Below are positions 6,217 through 13,185 of a DNA stretch of 13,369 nucleotides, one piece after another. The stretch is from Chloroflexota bacterium (lineage in GTDB: Bacteria; Chloroflexota; Anaerolineae; Anaerolineales; UBA11579). The translations under genes and the position numbers were made by a program. Positions within the stretch are counted from its first letter, which is position 1, and every line of letters begins with the position of its first letter. The notes under the pieces are model-generated. The model was given only the letters and a program-made list of their open reading frames with translations, was not told where the DNA came from and made no database searches. The DNA lies in assembly GCA_030610225.1 (NCBI GenBank), contig JAUWSD010000008.1, positions 1 to 13,369 of the forward strand. The letters are read 5' to 3'.

Positions 6217-7728
6217 CTAAGCGGTCACACCAGCCATTAATAAGCCAACCTGCTCTTTTGTGATCTCGTCCGCATTAACCGTATCAATAATCTTGCCATT
6301 GAACATAACAATGATCCTGTCCGACAATTCCATGATCTCATCAAGTTCCGTGGAAACAACCATCACAGCACAGCCTTCATCTCTTTTCTCAATGATGCGG
6401 TGGTGGATATACTCGATCGATCCAACGTCAAGACCACGGGTTGGTTGAGCGGCGATCAGCAAATTGATCGGGCGGGAGAATTCCCTGGCGTCGATCTCTT
6501 TCTGGTGGTTTCCACCAGAGAGTGAACTTGCTGTATTCTCTGCGCTTGGAGTACGAACATCGAATTTTTCTACAAGGTCAACAGCAAATTCTTTTATTTC
6601 TTCCTGCTGACGGATGCCGGACTTCGCAAAAGGCTCAAGATAATAAGTATTCAAAACCATATTATCAGCAATCGTAAAGGGCAGCACACGGCCATCTTTT
6701 AAGCGATCTTCCGGGATATGGGCAGAGCCCATCTCTGTGACCTTTCGGGGGCTGGCATTGGTTGCAGGAAGACCATTAATTTTAACTGTTCCGGATTCTG
6801 TTGGGATCATCCCTACCAGAGCATTAACCAATTCAGTTTGACCATTTCCTTGTACACCAGCGATACCAACGATCTCACCTGCTTTTATCTCAAAAGAGAC
6901 ATCATCTACTTCAACATTACCATTAGCGTCTTTTACTACAAGGTTATTTACCTCAAGGATCATCTCTTTTGGTTCAGCCTTTTTCTTATGAAGATGCATG
7001 TCAACATCCCGACCGACCATCATTGTAGCCAAAGACTGCTGATCAGCTTCATCTGGTTTTGCGCTTCCAACCACTTTCCCCCGCCTGATGACTGTGATCT
7101 GATCTGCGATCTCGATCACTTCTTTCAACTTATGAGTAATGAAGATGATAGATTTGCCTTGATCCACAAGAGAGCGCATGATCTTAAAAAGGTCATCGAC
7201 TTCCTGAGGAGTAAGAACTGCAGTTGGCTCATCCAGCACTAGAATATCAACTTGTCTGTAAAGAGCTTTAATGATCTCAACTCTCTGCTGTATACCCACG
7301 GGAAGATCTTCTGTAATAGTATCCAGATCGATATCAAGATTGAATTGATCGATGATCTTTTGAATATCTTTCCTCGGGGATCTAAGGTTCAATGAAGGGC
7401 CATTGGTTGTTTCGGAACCGAGAACAATGTTCTCCAGAACTGTGAACACTGGTACCAACATAAAATGCTGATGTACCATCCCGATCCCCCTTGCAATAGC
7501 ATCATGTGGGTTTTGGACCTCTACGGCTTCTTCATTGATAAATATTTGTCCTTCATCCGGTTTATAAAGACCATAGATAACATTCATCAAAGTGGATTTT
7601 CCAGCACCATTTTCACCTAGCAGCGCATGGATCTCACCTTTATTTAATTTAAAACTGATGCTGTCATTCGCGATAACACCAGGAAATCTTTTTGTTATAT
7701 TTTGGACTTCAAGTACAGTATTTACCAT
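6217..7728 (-). CDS. Nucleoside (BMP-type) ABC importer, ATPase with two fused nucleotide-binding domains
   Basis: This 503-residue protein resembles B. subtilis YufO/NupO and the simple-sugar ATPases, and powers purine-nucleoside uptake. NBD1 has Walker A GENGAGKS (38-45), Q-loop region HQH (86-88), signature LPVGIQQR (142-149), Walker B ILVLDEP (162-168) and the switch His199. NBD2 has GVQGNGQTE (291-299) in place of Walker A, signature LSGGNHQK (403-410) and LLIAAQPTRGLDVG (423-436). NBD2 lacks the Walker A Lys and the catalytic Glu, so only one complete ATP site should form, from the NBD1 Walker motifs with the NBD2 signature. That asymmetry is normal for this family. ATG at 7726-7728 is preceded by AAAGGA. 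The gap to the upstream permease is 20 bases and to the next gene 15 bases, so the genes form one operon. Confidence 0.93.
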   Translation of the reverse strand: MVNTVLEVQNITKRFPGVIANDSISFKLNKGEIHALLGENGAGKSTLMNVIYGLYKPDEGQIFINEEAVEVQNPHDAIARGIGMVHQHFMLVPVFTVLENIVLGSETTNGPSLNLRSPRKDIQKIIDQFNLDIDLDTITEDLPVGIQQRVEIIKALYRQVDILVLDEPTAVLTPQEVDDLFKIMRSLVDQGKSIIFITHKLKEVIEIADQITVIRRGKVVGSAKPDEADQQSLATMMVGRDVDMHLHKKKAEPKEMILEVNNLVVKDANGNVEVDDVSFEIKAGEIVGIAGVQGNGQTELVNALVGMIPTESGTVKINGLPATNASPRKVTEMGSAHIPEDRLKDGRVLPFTIADNMVLNTYYLEPFAKSGIRQQEEIKEFAVDLVEKFDVRTPSAENTASSLSGGNHQKEIDAREFSRPINLLIAAQPTRGLDVGSIEYIHHRIIEKRDEGCAVMVVSTELDEIMELSDRIIVMFNGKIIDTVNADEITKEQVGLLMAGVTA

Positions 7729-7748
7729 AATATATCCTTTATGCGATG

Positions 7749-8774
7749 CTATCCTTCTTTTTCGTATGGGACACCTGAAGCAGCAGGTGCTCTCGATCTA
7801 CCAACAAAACCCGCCAGAACCACAATTGTCAGGAGATAAGGCAGCATGCTTATGAATTGGTAAGGAATATCCAAAGCTCCACTGAAATTGATCTGGGTTT
7901 GCATTGCTGAGGCAAAACCAAACAATAATGCGGCTCCCCATGCTCCAAATGGTGTCCAGCGTCCAAAGATCATCACCGCAAGTGCGACAAATCCCCTGCC
8001 GTTAGTCATTGCTCTTTCAAATGAGCCAACAGCCTCAAGTGAGAGAAATGAACCAGCTAAACCGGCAACCCCACCAGCGATGATCAAATTTACATAACGG
8101 ATCTTGAAAACGTCTACACCAACAGTATCAGCTGCTCTGGGGTGCTCGCCAACAGCACGAGTTCGTAAACCCCATTTTGTATGGAATAAAATGTAATGAA
8201 CCACAAACACTAAAATGAAAGTGGTATAAGTAATTGGAGGGTTATTGAATAAAACTCGTCCTACAAGTGGAAGGTCAGCCAGCTTTCCAAGTGGGATTGG
8301 AAGGATCTTCTGCCCCATGCTTAATCCAACTTGATAGAAATAACTGGTAATTCCCAAAGCGAGGATATTCAGCACAGTACCACCAATTATCTGGTCTAAT
8401 TTCAAGGCTATTGACATGATTGCCAATAAATAGCCCATGAACATCCCTGTCAATATTCCCAGGACAACTCCAAATATGATATTACCTGTATAGGCAGTAG
8501 TCATAAAAGCTGCAAAAGCAGAGATCAACATCTGTCCTTCGATCCCAATATTTATAATTCCAGAACGCTCGCCGATCAACCCGCATAAAGCGCCCAACAC
8601 AAGTGGTGTTGAATGTCTGACCATTGAAGCCAGAACTGCCTGAGTTACTTTTGGATCCCGGTCATAATTATAAAGGATTGCCACTATCAATAAAATCCCA
8701 ACAGTATATTTTGCCCAATTTTTCTTGAGATGTTTAAGGAATTTATTATCCTGGTTATTATTTTTATCTGTCAT
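7749..8774 (-). CDS. Nucleoside ABC importer, permease subunit 2
   Basis: This 341-residue membrane protein of the BPD_transp_2 (branched-chain/sugar type) family is comparable to B. subtilis YufQ/NupQ. It has about eight or more hydrophobic helices, with the family stretches GLIGERSGIINIGIEGQML (about 62-80), LDQIIGGTVLNILALGI and AVGEHPRAADTVGVDVFKIRY, the last being the cytoplasmic loop that contacts the ATPase. With permease 1 it forms the heterodimeric channel. ATG at 8772-8774 has AGGAG 5 bases upstream; that ribosome site overlaps the TAG stop of permease 1 (8783-8785). This is an arrangement typical of translational coupling, which keeps the two subunits in equal amounts. Confidence 0.92.
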   Translation of the reverse strand: MTDKNNNQDNKFLKHLKKNWAKYTVGILLIVAILYNYDRDPKVTQAVLASMVRHSTPLVLGALCGLIGERSGIINIGIEGQMLISAFAAFMTTAYTGNIIFGVVLGILTGMFMGYLLAIMSIALKLDQIIGGTVLNILALGITSYFYQVGLSMGQKILPIPLGKLADLPLVGRVLFNNPPITYTTFILVFVVHYILFHTKWGLRTRAVGEHPRAADTVGVDVFKIRYVNLIIAGGVAGLAGSFLSLEAVGSFERAMTNGRGFVALAVMIFGRWTPFGAWGAALLFGFASAMQTQINFSGALDIPYQFISMLPYLLTIVVLAGFVGRSRAPAASGVPYEKEG

Positions 8775-8782
8775 AATATCTC

Positions 8783-9904
8783 CTAGTTGCCCCAGCCTGT
8801 AGTCAGCGTCAAACCTTCATCGTCTGTCTCTCGCTGTCGAATGATCCAACGGACCACTCTATCAGCTGCAACGAAGAACAACATCAAAGCCTGAACAACA
8901 TTAGTGATCTCGGGAGTGACATCAGCAACAAACTGCATTTTTGCACCCCCCGCTTTCATAGAGCCGATCAGCAAAGCTGAGAATATATTCCCAATTGGGT
9001 GAACTTTTCCCAGCAAAGCAACTGTTATTCCATCAAAACCCAATCCTGTATTAAATCCAGGCTGATATCTTCCAACAATTCCCTGAGTTTCTACTGCTCC
9101 GCCAAGACCAGCTAAAGCACCACTAATAACCATCGTGATCACAATTATGGCAGTGACTTTTATACCAGCATATTTTGCTGCTGTACCACTTAACCCTGCT
9201 GTCCTGATCTCAAAACCTAAAGTGGTCTTCTCCAGGATCCACCACACAAATACAGCAAATATAATAGCGATGAAAAATCCTAATGGCAAACCAGCGACTT
9301 GTGGAATTTCAGCGGATGCTTCAATTGGAGGTGTTCGCGCAACAACATCTGAGGATGAGACTTCTTTCAGAGGACCGTTTGACAGATAATCAGTGATATT
9401 GATCGCGACATAGTTGAGCATGATCGTTGTAATAACTTCATGTGCCCCAGTTCGCGTTTTTAATAATCCGGGGATAGAACCAAATAAAGCTCCTGCTAAA
9501 GCTCCTCCCAATAAAGCTAACGGGATATGGATAATTGCGGGAAGCCCGGTTATGGCAAATCCAAGATAAGCTGATGTGATCGCGCCCATCAGAAGTTGAC
9601 CCTGGGTACCAATATTGAATAATCCTGCTTTGAAGGCAAAAGTGACTGCCAGACCACTGAAGATCAAGGGAGTTGCTTTTTCAAGAGTCCTTCCCCATCC
9701 ATTAATATCTCCGAAAGCACTCTGGAACAAAGCGCCATAAGCTTCAAATGGGTCTGATCCAGATATTGCCATGATCAATCCCCCAATGAAAAGGGCTAAA
9801 AATATCGATGTTAGGGGGACACTGATCTTTTTCCAAATAACACCAACAATACCAAAAGATCGTTCTTTTATCTGATCATCCTTCTTTTTGTTTTCTTTAG
9901 TCAT
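8783..9904 (-). CDS. Nucleoside ABC importer, permease subunit 1
   Basis: This 373-residue member of the BPD_transp_2 family is comparable to B. subtilis YufP/NupP. A charged cytoplasmic N-terminus of about 30 residues is followed by some nine hydrophobic helices. Diagnostic stretches are TFAFKAGLFNIGTQGQLLMG (about 88-107), KTRTGAHEVITTIMLNYVA and RTAGLSGTAAKYAGIKV, the last being the coupling loop. It pairs with permease 2. ATG at 9902-9904 has AGGAG 8 bases upstream. It is the first gene behind the hairpin at 9993-10024, so it depends on read-through from the lipoprotein gene or on a weak promoter at 9934-9962. Confidence 0.92.
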   Translation of the reverse strand: MTKENKKKDDQIKERSFGIVGVIWKKISVPLTSIFLALFIGGLIMAISGSDPFEAYGALFQSAFGDINGWGRTLEKATPLIFSGLAVTFAFKAGLFNIGTQGQLLMGAITSAYLGFAITGLPAIIHIPLALLGGALAGALFGSIPGLLKTRTGAHEVITTIMLNYVAINITDYLSNGPLKEVSSSDVVARTPPIEASAEIPQVAGLPLGFFIAIIFAVFVWWILEKTTLGFEIRTAGLSGTAAKYAGIKVTAIIVITMVISGALAGLGGAVETQGIVGRYQPGFNTGLGFDGITVALLGKVHPIGNIFSALLIGSMKAGGAKMQFVADVTPEITNVVQALMLFFVAADRVVRWIIRQRETDDEGLTLTTGWGN

Positions 9905-9933
9905 ATAGAAACTCCTAGGCAGATATTCCCCCT

Positions 9934-9962
9934 ATTCTATCGTTCTTTAGTTACTCAGTAAA
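9934..9962 (-). promoter_or_regulatory. Possible secondary promoter for the permease/ATPase genes
   Basis: Read on the - strand, TTTACT (9957-9962, 4 of 6) and TAGAAT (9934-9939, 5 of 6) are 17 bases apart. They lie between the hairpin and permease 1. This is a weak match in AT-rich DNA. Confidence 0.3.
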
Positions 9963-9992
9963 GTTACATTCTAAATTTGGCTTATATTTAAC

Positions 9993-10024
9993 AAAAAAAG
10001 CGGTGCCTTAGAGACACCGCTTTT
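9993..10024 (-). terminator. Rho-independent terminator/attenuator between lipoprotein gene and permease genes
   Basis: A 10-bp perfect stem (AAAAGCGGTG at 9996-10005 with CACCGCTTTT at 10015-10024) encloses a 9-base loop. On the - strand the stem is followed by T residues through 9993. It starts 20 bases after the lipoprotein stop codon. In an importer operon such an element usually lets part of the transcripts end after the abundant binding protein. Confidence 0.85.
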
Positions 10025-10043
10025 ATTTACTTCTGTGACAATT

Positions 10044-11069
10044 CTACTCTTCGAGTACAAAACCTGTTAAGATTGCACCTGATTCCAAATCAAGAACGAT
10101 TTGATCGAGAATATCTTGCATATCTCCAGTGATCAAAGCTTCGAAATCGTGATATGGAGCAAGTCCTGCACCACCAATGTAGTTGCCTTCTGGGATTGTG
10201 TCAGTCATGTATGCATCAAGCATGTCAATAACTGCGGGGCCGATCAACTTCGTTGCTGAAGTGACCAGGCATGCATGTGCTTCAGGAAGTGTCAACCATT
10301 GGTCAACATCAACACCAATACACAGTTTCCCTTGTGTTCCAGCTTCAATGATCGCACCGTTACCAGTTTGTCCACCTGCGCCGAATACAATATCTGCACC
10401 ATTATCAATAGCCTGTGCAGCTGTGGTTGCGCCCCATTCTGGGTCTGTAAATCCTGTCTCAAATCCACCAGGGCTGTATGTGCTGATAACTGTGATGTCT
10501 GGATTTATGTATGCTGCTCCAGCTTCAAAGCCTTGTTTGAACTTCTGTACTGGGGGTACAAGGTTGGTTCCATATACACCAGCAACAATATCTGTCTCAG
10601 TCAACATTGCTGCAACTGCTCCAGCAAGGAAGCCGGAGTAGTCTTCATTGAACTGAACACCAGTGAAGTTAGGAACATCAAATCCCTGATATTGGTCAAC
10701 GCCAATGAAATAAATGTCAGGGTTGGCAAGTGCAGCGGCGGCTGTATAGTCACCGATTGCAAATCCGGATGTGACAATGACGTCATATCCAGCTTCTACA
10801 AACAAATTAATGTTTGCTTCGTAGTCTTTGGCGTCTCTGGTCTCAACATAATCGACTTCAAAAACATCGTTTGCGGCTGCAAATTCCTGAACAGCTTCCC
10901 ATGATGCCTGGTTGAATGATTTGTCATCAACCTCTCCAACATCTGTTACGAAACCTACACACAAAGTCTCTTCGTCAGCGCAAGTTGCTTCTGGTGCATC
11001 AGCGGCAGTACATCCTGCAATAACGAGTGCGAAAACCAAAACTACTATCAATAAATATTTCTTACTCAT
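10044..11069 (-). CDS. BMP-family (PnrA-like) nucleoside-binding lipoprotein
   Basis: This 341-residue substrate-binding protein of a nucleoside ABC importer belongs to the Bmp/PnrA/YufN (NupN) family. A signal peptide of 19 residues ends at a lipobox (VIAG before Cys20), so the mature protein is lipid-anchored on the outer face of the membrane. Family marks are GFVTDVGEVDDKSFNQASWE near the mature N-terminus, VTSGFAIGDYTAAAALANPD in the middle, and GAGGQTGNGAI, a loop of the purine-nucleoside site. The start chosen is ATG 11067-11069: GGAGG (11079-11083) lies 9 bases upstream of it but directly touches the other in-frame ATG (11076-11078), leaving that one no spacing. A hairpin follows the stop codon, and the permeases and ATPase lie behind it. 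Purine nucleosides are the family's usual ligands; the exact ligand is inferred. Confidence 0.93.
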   Translation of the reverse strand: MSKKYLLIVVLVFALVIAGCTAADAPEATCADEETLCVGFVTDVGEVDDKSFNQASWEAVQEFAAANDVFEVDYVETRDAKDYEANINLFVEAGYDVIVTSGFAIGDYTAAAALANPDIYFIGVDQYQGFDVPNFTGVQFNEDYSGFLAGAVAAMLTETDIVAGVYGTNLVPPVQKFKQGFEAGAAYINPDITVISTYSPGGFETGFTDPEWGATTAAQAIDNGADIVFGAGGQTGNGAIIEAGTQGKLCIGVDVDQWLTLPEAHACLVTSATKLIGPAVIDMLDAYMTDTIPEGNYIGGAGLAPYHDFEALITGDMQDILDQIVLDLESGAILTGFVLEE

Positions 11070-11078
11070 TCGGTTCAT

Positions 11079-11083
11079 CCTCC
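11079..11083 (-). promoter_or_regulatory. Shine-Dalgarno GGAGG that decides the lipoprotein start
   Basis: On the - strand the order is GGAGG, ATG, AAC, CGA, ATG. Only the second ATG (11067-11069) has the usual spacing of 9 bases, so it is favoured over the longer frame beginning at 11078. Confidence 0.7.
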
Positions 11084-11105
11084 AAAATAGTTTTATTCTT
11101 AACAG

Positions 11106-11134
11106 AGTTTAACATTAATCAATATATGTATCAA
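11106..11134 (-). promoter_or_regulatory. Candidate proximal promoter of the nucleoside importer operon
   Basis: On the - strand TTGATA (11129-11134, 5 of 6) and TAAACT (11106-11111, 4 of 6) are 17 bases apart. The predicted transcript would have a leader of about 30 bases. A direct repeat of ATCAA (11118-11122 and 11130-11134, + strand) overlaps the element and might be an operator half-site pair; this is weak. Confidence 0.35.
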
Positions 11135-11148
11135 GATGTTTGACTATT

Positions 11149-11177
11149 TTTATATATAGATTTCTGTAAGTTTGCAA
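11149..11177 (-). promoter_or_regulatory. Candidate distal promoter of the nucleoside importer operon
   Basis: On the - strand TTGCAA (11172-11177, 4 of 6) and TATAAA (11149-11154, 5 of 6) are 17 bases apart. It is an alternative to, or an addition to, the proximal element. The whole region 11085-11220 is very AT-rich, so chance matches are likely. Confidence 0.3.
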
Positions 11178-11189
11178 ATATCTTAATTC

Positions 11190-11218
11190 TCGACTAATAT
11201 TGATAATTCTGGTAAAAT
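11190..11218 (+). promoter_or_regulatory. Candidate promoter of rplI
   Basis: TCGACT at 11190-11195 (4 of 6) and TAAAAT at 11213-11218 (5 of 6) are 17 bases apart. Transcription would begin near 11225, just at the foot of the leader hairpin. Confidence 0.4.
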
Positions 11219-11225
11219 CGTTCGG

Positions 11226-11269
11226 TTGAGCGTAGTACCCTTCGCTCAAAATAACTAAAAACGAAAGGG
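11226..11269 (+). promoter_or_regulatory. rplI 5' leader hairpin, possible Shine-Dalgarno-sequestering pseudoknot
   Basis: TTGAGCG (11226-11232) pairs perfectly with CGCTCAA (11243-11249) around the 10-base loop TAGTACCCTT. The loop's CCCTT (11238-11242) is complementary to AAGGG (11265-11269), which is the Shine-Dalgarno of rplI, 7 bases before its ATG. Both pairings together would form an H-type pseudoknot with an A-rich connector (11250-11264). The hairpin is directly visible. The second pairing and a regulatory role are inferences. A degenerate copy of a dispersed REP-type palindrome is another explanation. Confidence 0.45.
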
Positions 11270-11276
11270 CTAGAAA

Positions 11277-11921
11277 ATGAAAGTATTATTATTACAAGAT
11301 GTATATAACCTTGGTAGAGCGGGAGATGTCAAAAAGGTAGCAAACGGTTACGGCAGAAATTTCCTGGTACCACACGGACTTGCAGTGCTGGCAACACCCG
11401 GTGCTTTAGTCAATGTTGATCGCATTAAGCAGGAAGCCAACATTAAACGTGAAGTTCTCAACAAGGAAATGGGATTTGTTGAAGAGAAAATGGTTGGGAT
11501 GCAATTGACCTTCCCGGCAAAAGCCGGTCAAACCGGAAAATTATATGGTTCTGTGACCACAACGATGATCGCAAACGAACTGACTGAGAAATTAGGCGCA
11601 GAGATCACCAAACGCAATATCCAGGCTCAACCGCTGAAACTGCTTGGTATGCACAAGATCAAGGTTCAGCTGACGATCGACCTCATCCCAGAGATTGACG
11701 TTATCATTTATCGTGAAGGCGAGCCGATTGAGAATTACATGGTCGACGCAGAGGTCCTGTTCTCAGGAGCGGAGGCTGAAGAAGAGTATCAGCTGGAAAT
11801 TGAAGAACCTGTACTGGAAACTGAGCCGGAAGAACTTGAGCCAGAAGCCGAAGAGGTAGAGGTAGTAGTAGAAGCTTCCGAATATGTTGAAGAGATCGAA
11901 GAAAACACTGAAGCTGAATAA
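11277..11921 (+). CDS. rplI: Ribosomal protein bL9 with extended acidic C-terminus
   Basis: This 214-residue L9 binds 23S rRNA near the L1 stalk of the large subunit. The N-terminal domain carries the family signature GDVKKVANGYGRNFLVPHGLA (16-36). A long connecting helix (about 40-75) follows, then the C-terminal RNA-binding domain (about 78-148, with GKLYGSVTTTMIANEL). Ordinary bL9 ends near residue 150. Here about 65 further residues follow, and the last 50 (165-214) hold 24 Glu and no Lys or Arg, so this tail must be highly charged and probably disordered. ATG 11277 has AAAGGG at 11264-11269. It is usual for rplI to lie with rpsF, ssb and rpsR; none of these is present here, so the gene is set apart. 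The leader hairpin and downstream hairpin frame it as a mostly single-gene transcript. Confidence 0.95.
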   Translation: MKVLLLQDVYNLGRAGDVKKVANGYGRNFLVPHGLAVLATPGALVNVDRIKQEANIKREVLNKEMGFVEEKMVGMQLTFPAKAGQTGKLYGSVTTTMIANELTEKLGAEITKRNIQAQPLKLLGMHKIKVQLTIDLIPEIDVIIYREGEPIENYMVDAEVLFSGAEAEEEYQLEIEEPVLETEPEELEPEAEEVEVVVEASEYVEEIEENTEAE

Positions 11922-11936
11922 GAAAAACATCAACTA

Positions 11937-11971
11937 CTACCCGCTGCCATTTAGCGGGTAGCTTATTATTT
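11937..11971 (+). terminator. Rho-independent terminator or attenuator between rplI and the RodZ-like gene
   Basis: CTACCCGCT (11937-11945) pairs perfectly with AGCGGGTAG (11953-11961) across a 7-base loop. It is followed by the T-rich CTTATTATTTTC. The T tract is interrupted, so termination may be partial. The next start codon is only about 15 bases beyond the stem. Confidence 0.7.
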
Positions 11972-11976
11972 TCACT

Positions 11977-13161
11977 ATGACGAAAAATATCGGAGAAATT
12001 CTGCAGAAAGCCAGAAAAGAAAAGGGGCTTGGTCTGCAGGCCATTTCAAAAAGATTATTCATCAAGGCTCATTATCTTGAATCAATAGAGAATAATGAAT
12101 TTTATTTGATTCCCTCAAAACCACAATTGCTTGGATTTATCAAAGCTTATGCCGATCATCTTGATCTTGATGCTGAAGAATTAATGTCTTCATTAACTGA
12201 AAAACCTGAGGAAGAAGTCATTATCCCGAAACCCGAATCCGATATAGATGAAACAAGTACAGCCAACAAGCTCAAATCCCAGCAGATATTCCTGGAGATA
12301 GGGAATCAGTTGCGGGATAACCGTGAAAAACTCGGGATTTCTCTTGATGATGTCGCATCATATACTCATATCAATCCAATTCATATTGATGCGATCGAAA
12401 ATGGCGATATCGATAAGTTTTCCTCTGCTGCTCAATCAAGAGGAATGATCAGGAACTATTCTGACTTCCTTGGCATGGATACAAGCAGGCTCTTGGTGCG
12501 TTTTGCTGAAGCTTTGCAGACAAAGATCGGTATCATCACAGATGAAGATGAAGTACCAGAACCAGAACCTGTCGAAGAAGTAGAAACTCCAGATAAAAAA
12601 CCGATTTTCAAGCTTAGGGAAATATTCAACCTTGATATGGCTGTATTCGGAATCGTGGGAGTACTGATAATTTTCTTCCTCTTCTGGGGCGTTGGGCGGA
12701 TGATGAGGGTCCAATCTGAAATTGAACCTGTATTAACTCCTACAGAAGTCGTAGAAGCTGAAGAAACTGAAAGCGCTGATACCTCCATAACTTTCACCGA
12801 CATTATTGCTGATGATGAAACCTCAGAAGACGACCTGGAAAACGAAGCAAATGATGCAATTCCTACAATTCAGGTCGTTTCAGGGAACAGCTTAACCATC
12901 AATGTGATGACAAGTATCAGGACTTATCTTAGGATCATCGTTGATGGTGAAGTTGAATTTGATGGGCGGGTTATCGGCGGAACCAATATGGCATTCTCCG
13001 CTCAAGACAGCATTGAGGTTATCACAGGCAATGGATCTGCAGTAGATATAATCTATAACAGCACACAACTGGGACCGATGGGTATATTTGGGGAAGCCGT
13101 CCATACGATCTACACCAGAGATGGCCGATACAACCCCACACCTGTACCGCTGGATGACTAG
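11977..13161 (+). CDS. RodZ-like cell-shape protein with two tandem N-terminal HTH domains
   Basis: This 394-residue protein resembles the bitopic membrane protein RodZ, which links the MreB cytoskeleton to the cell-wall machinery. HTH domain 1 (about 4-73) begins IGEILQKARKEKGLGLQAIS. HTH domain 2 (about 108-180) begins IGNQLRDNREKLGISLDDVA and repeats the same pattern down to SRGMIRNYSDFLGMD. An acidic linker (187-207), one transmembrane helix (about 221-239), a Thr/Glu/Asp-rich spacer (245-295) and a C-terminal DUF4115-type beta domain (about 305-380, with RIIVDGEVEFDG and GEAVHTIYT) follow. RodZ normally has one HTH. ATG 11977 is fixed by the alignment of domain 1, although no Shine-Dalgarno is visible before it. 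rimO follows after 24 bases. Because of the doubled HTH, the symbol rodZ is not assigned. Confidence 0.88.
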   Translation: MTKNIGEILQKARKEKGLGLQAISKRLFIKAHYLESIENNEFYLIPSKPQLLGFIKAYADHLDLDAEELMSSLTEKPEEEVIIPKPESDIDETSTANKLKSQQIFLEIGNQLRDNREKLGISLDDVASYTHINPIHIDAIENGDIDKFSSAAQSRGMIRNYSDFLGMDTSRLLVRFAEALQTKIGIITDEDEVPEPEPVEEVETPDKKPIFKLREIFNLDMAVFGIVGVLIIFFLFWGVGRMMRVQSEIEPVLTPTEVVEAEETESADTSITFTDIIADDETSEDDLENEANDAIPTIQVVSGNSLTINVMTSIRTYLRIIVDGEVEFDGRVIGGTNMAFSAQDSIEVITGNGSAVDIIYNSTQLGPMGIFGEAVHTIYTRDGRYNPTPVPLDD

Positions 13162-13185
13162 GATTTCAAATTTACAGGGTAAAAC

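Noticed and set aside
6217..7728. Loss of Walker A Lys and catalytic Glu in NBD2 as a sign of a broken ATPase
   Set aside because: Asymmetric, degenerate second domains are normal in the BMP/simple-sugar ATPase family.
11226..11276. preQ1-class riboswitch in front of rplI
   Set aside because: The general H-type layout is similar, but the conserved preQ1 loop and tail residues are not matched and rplI is not a queuosine gene. Kept only as an uncharacterised leader structure.
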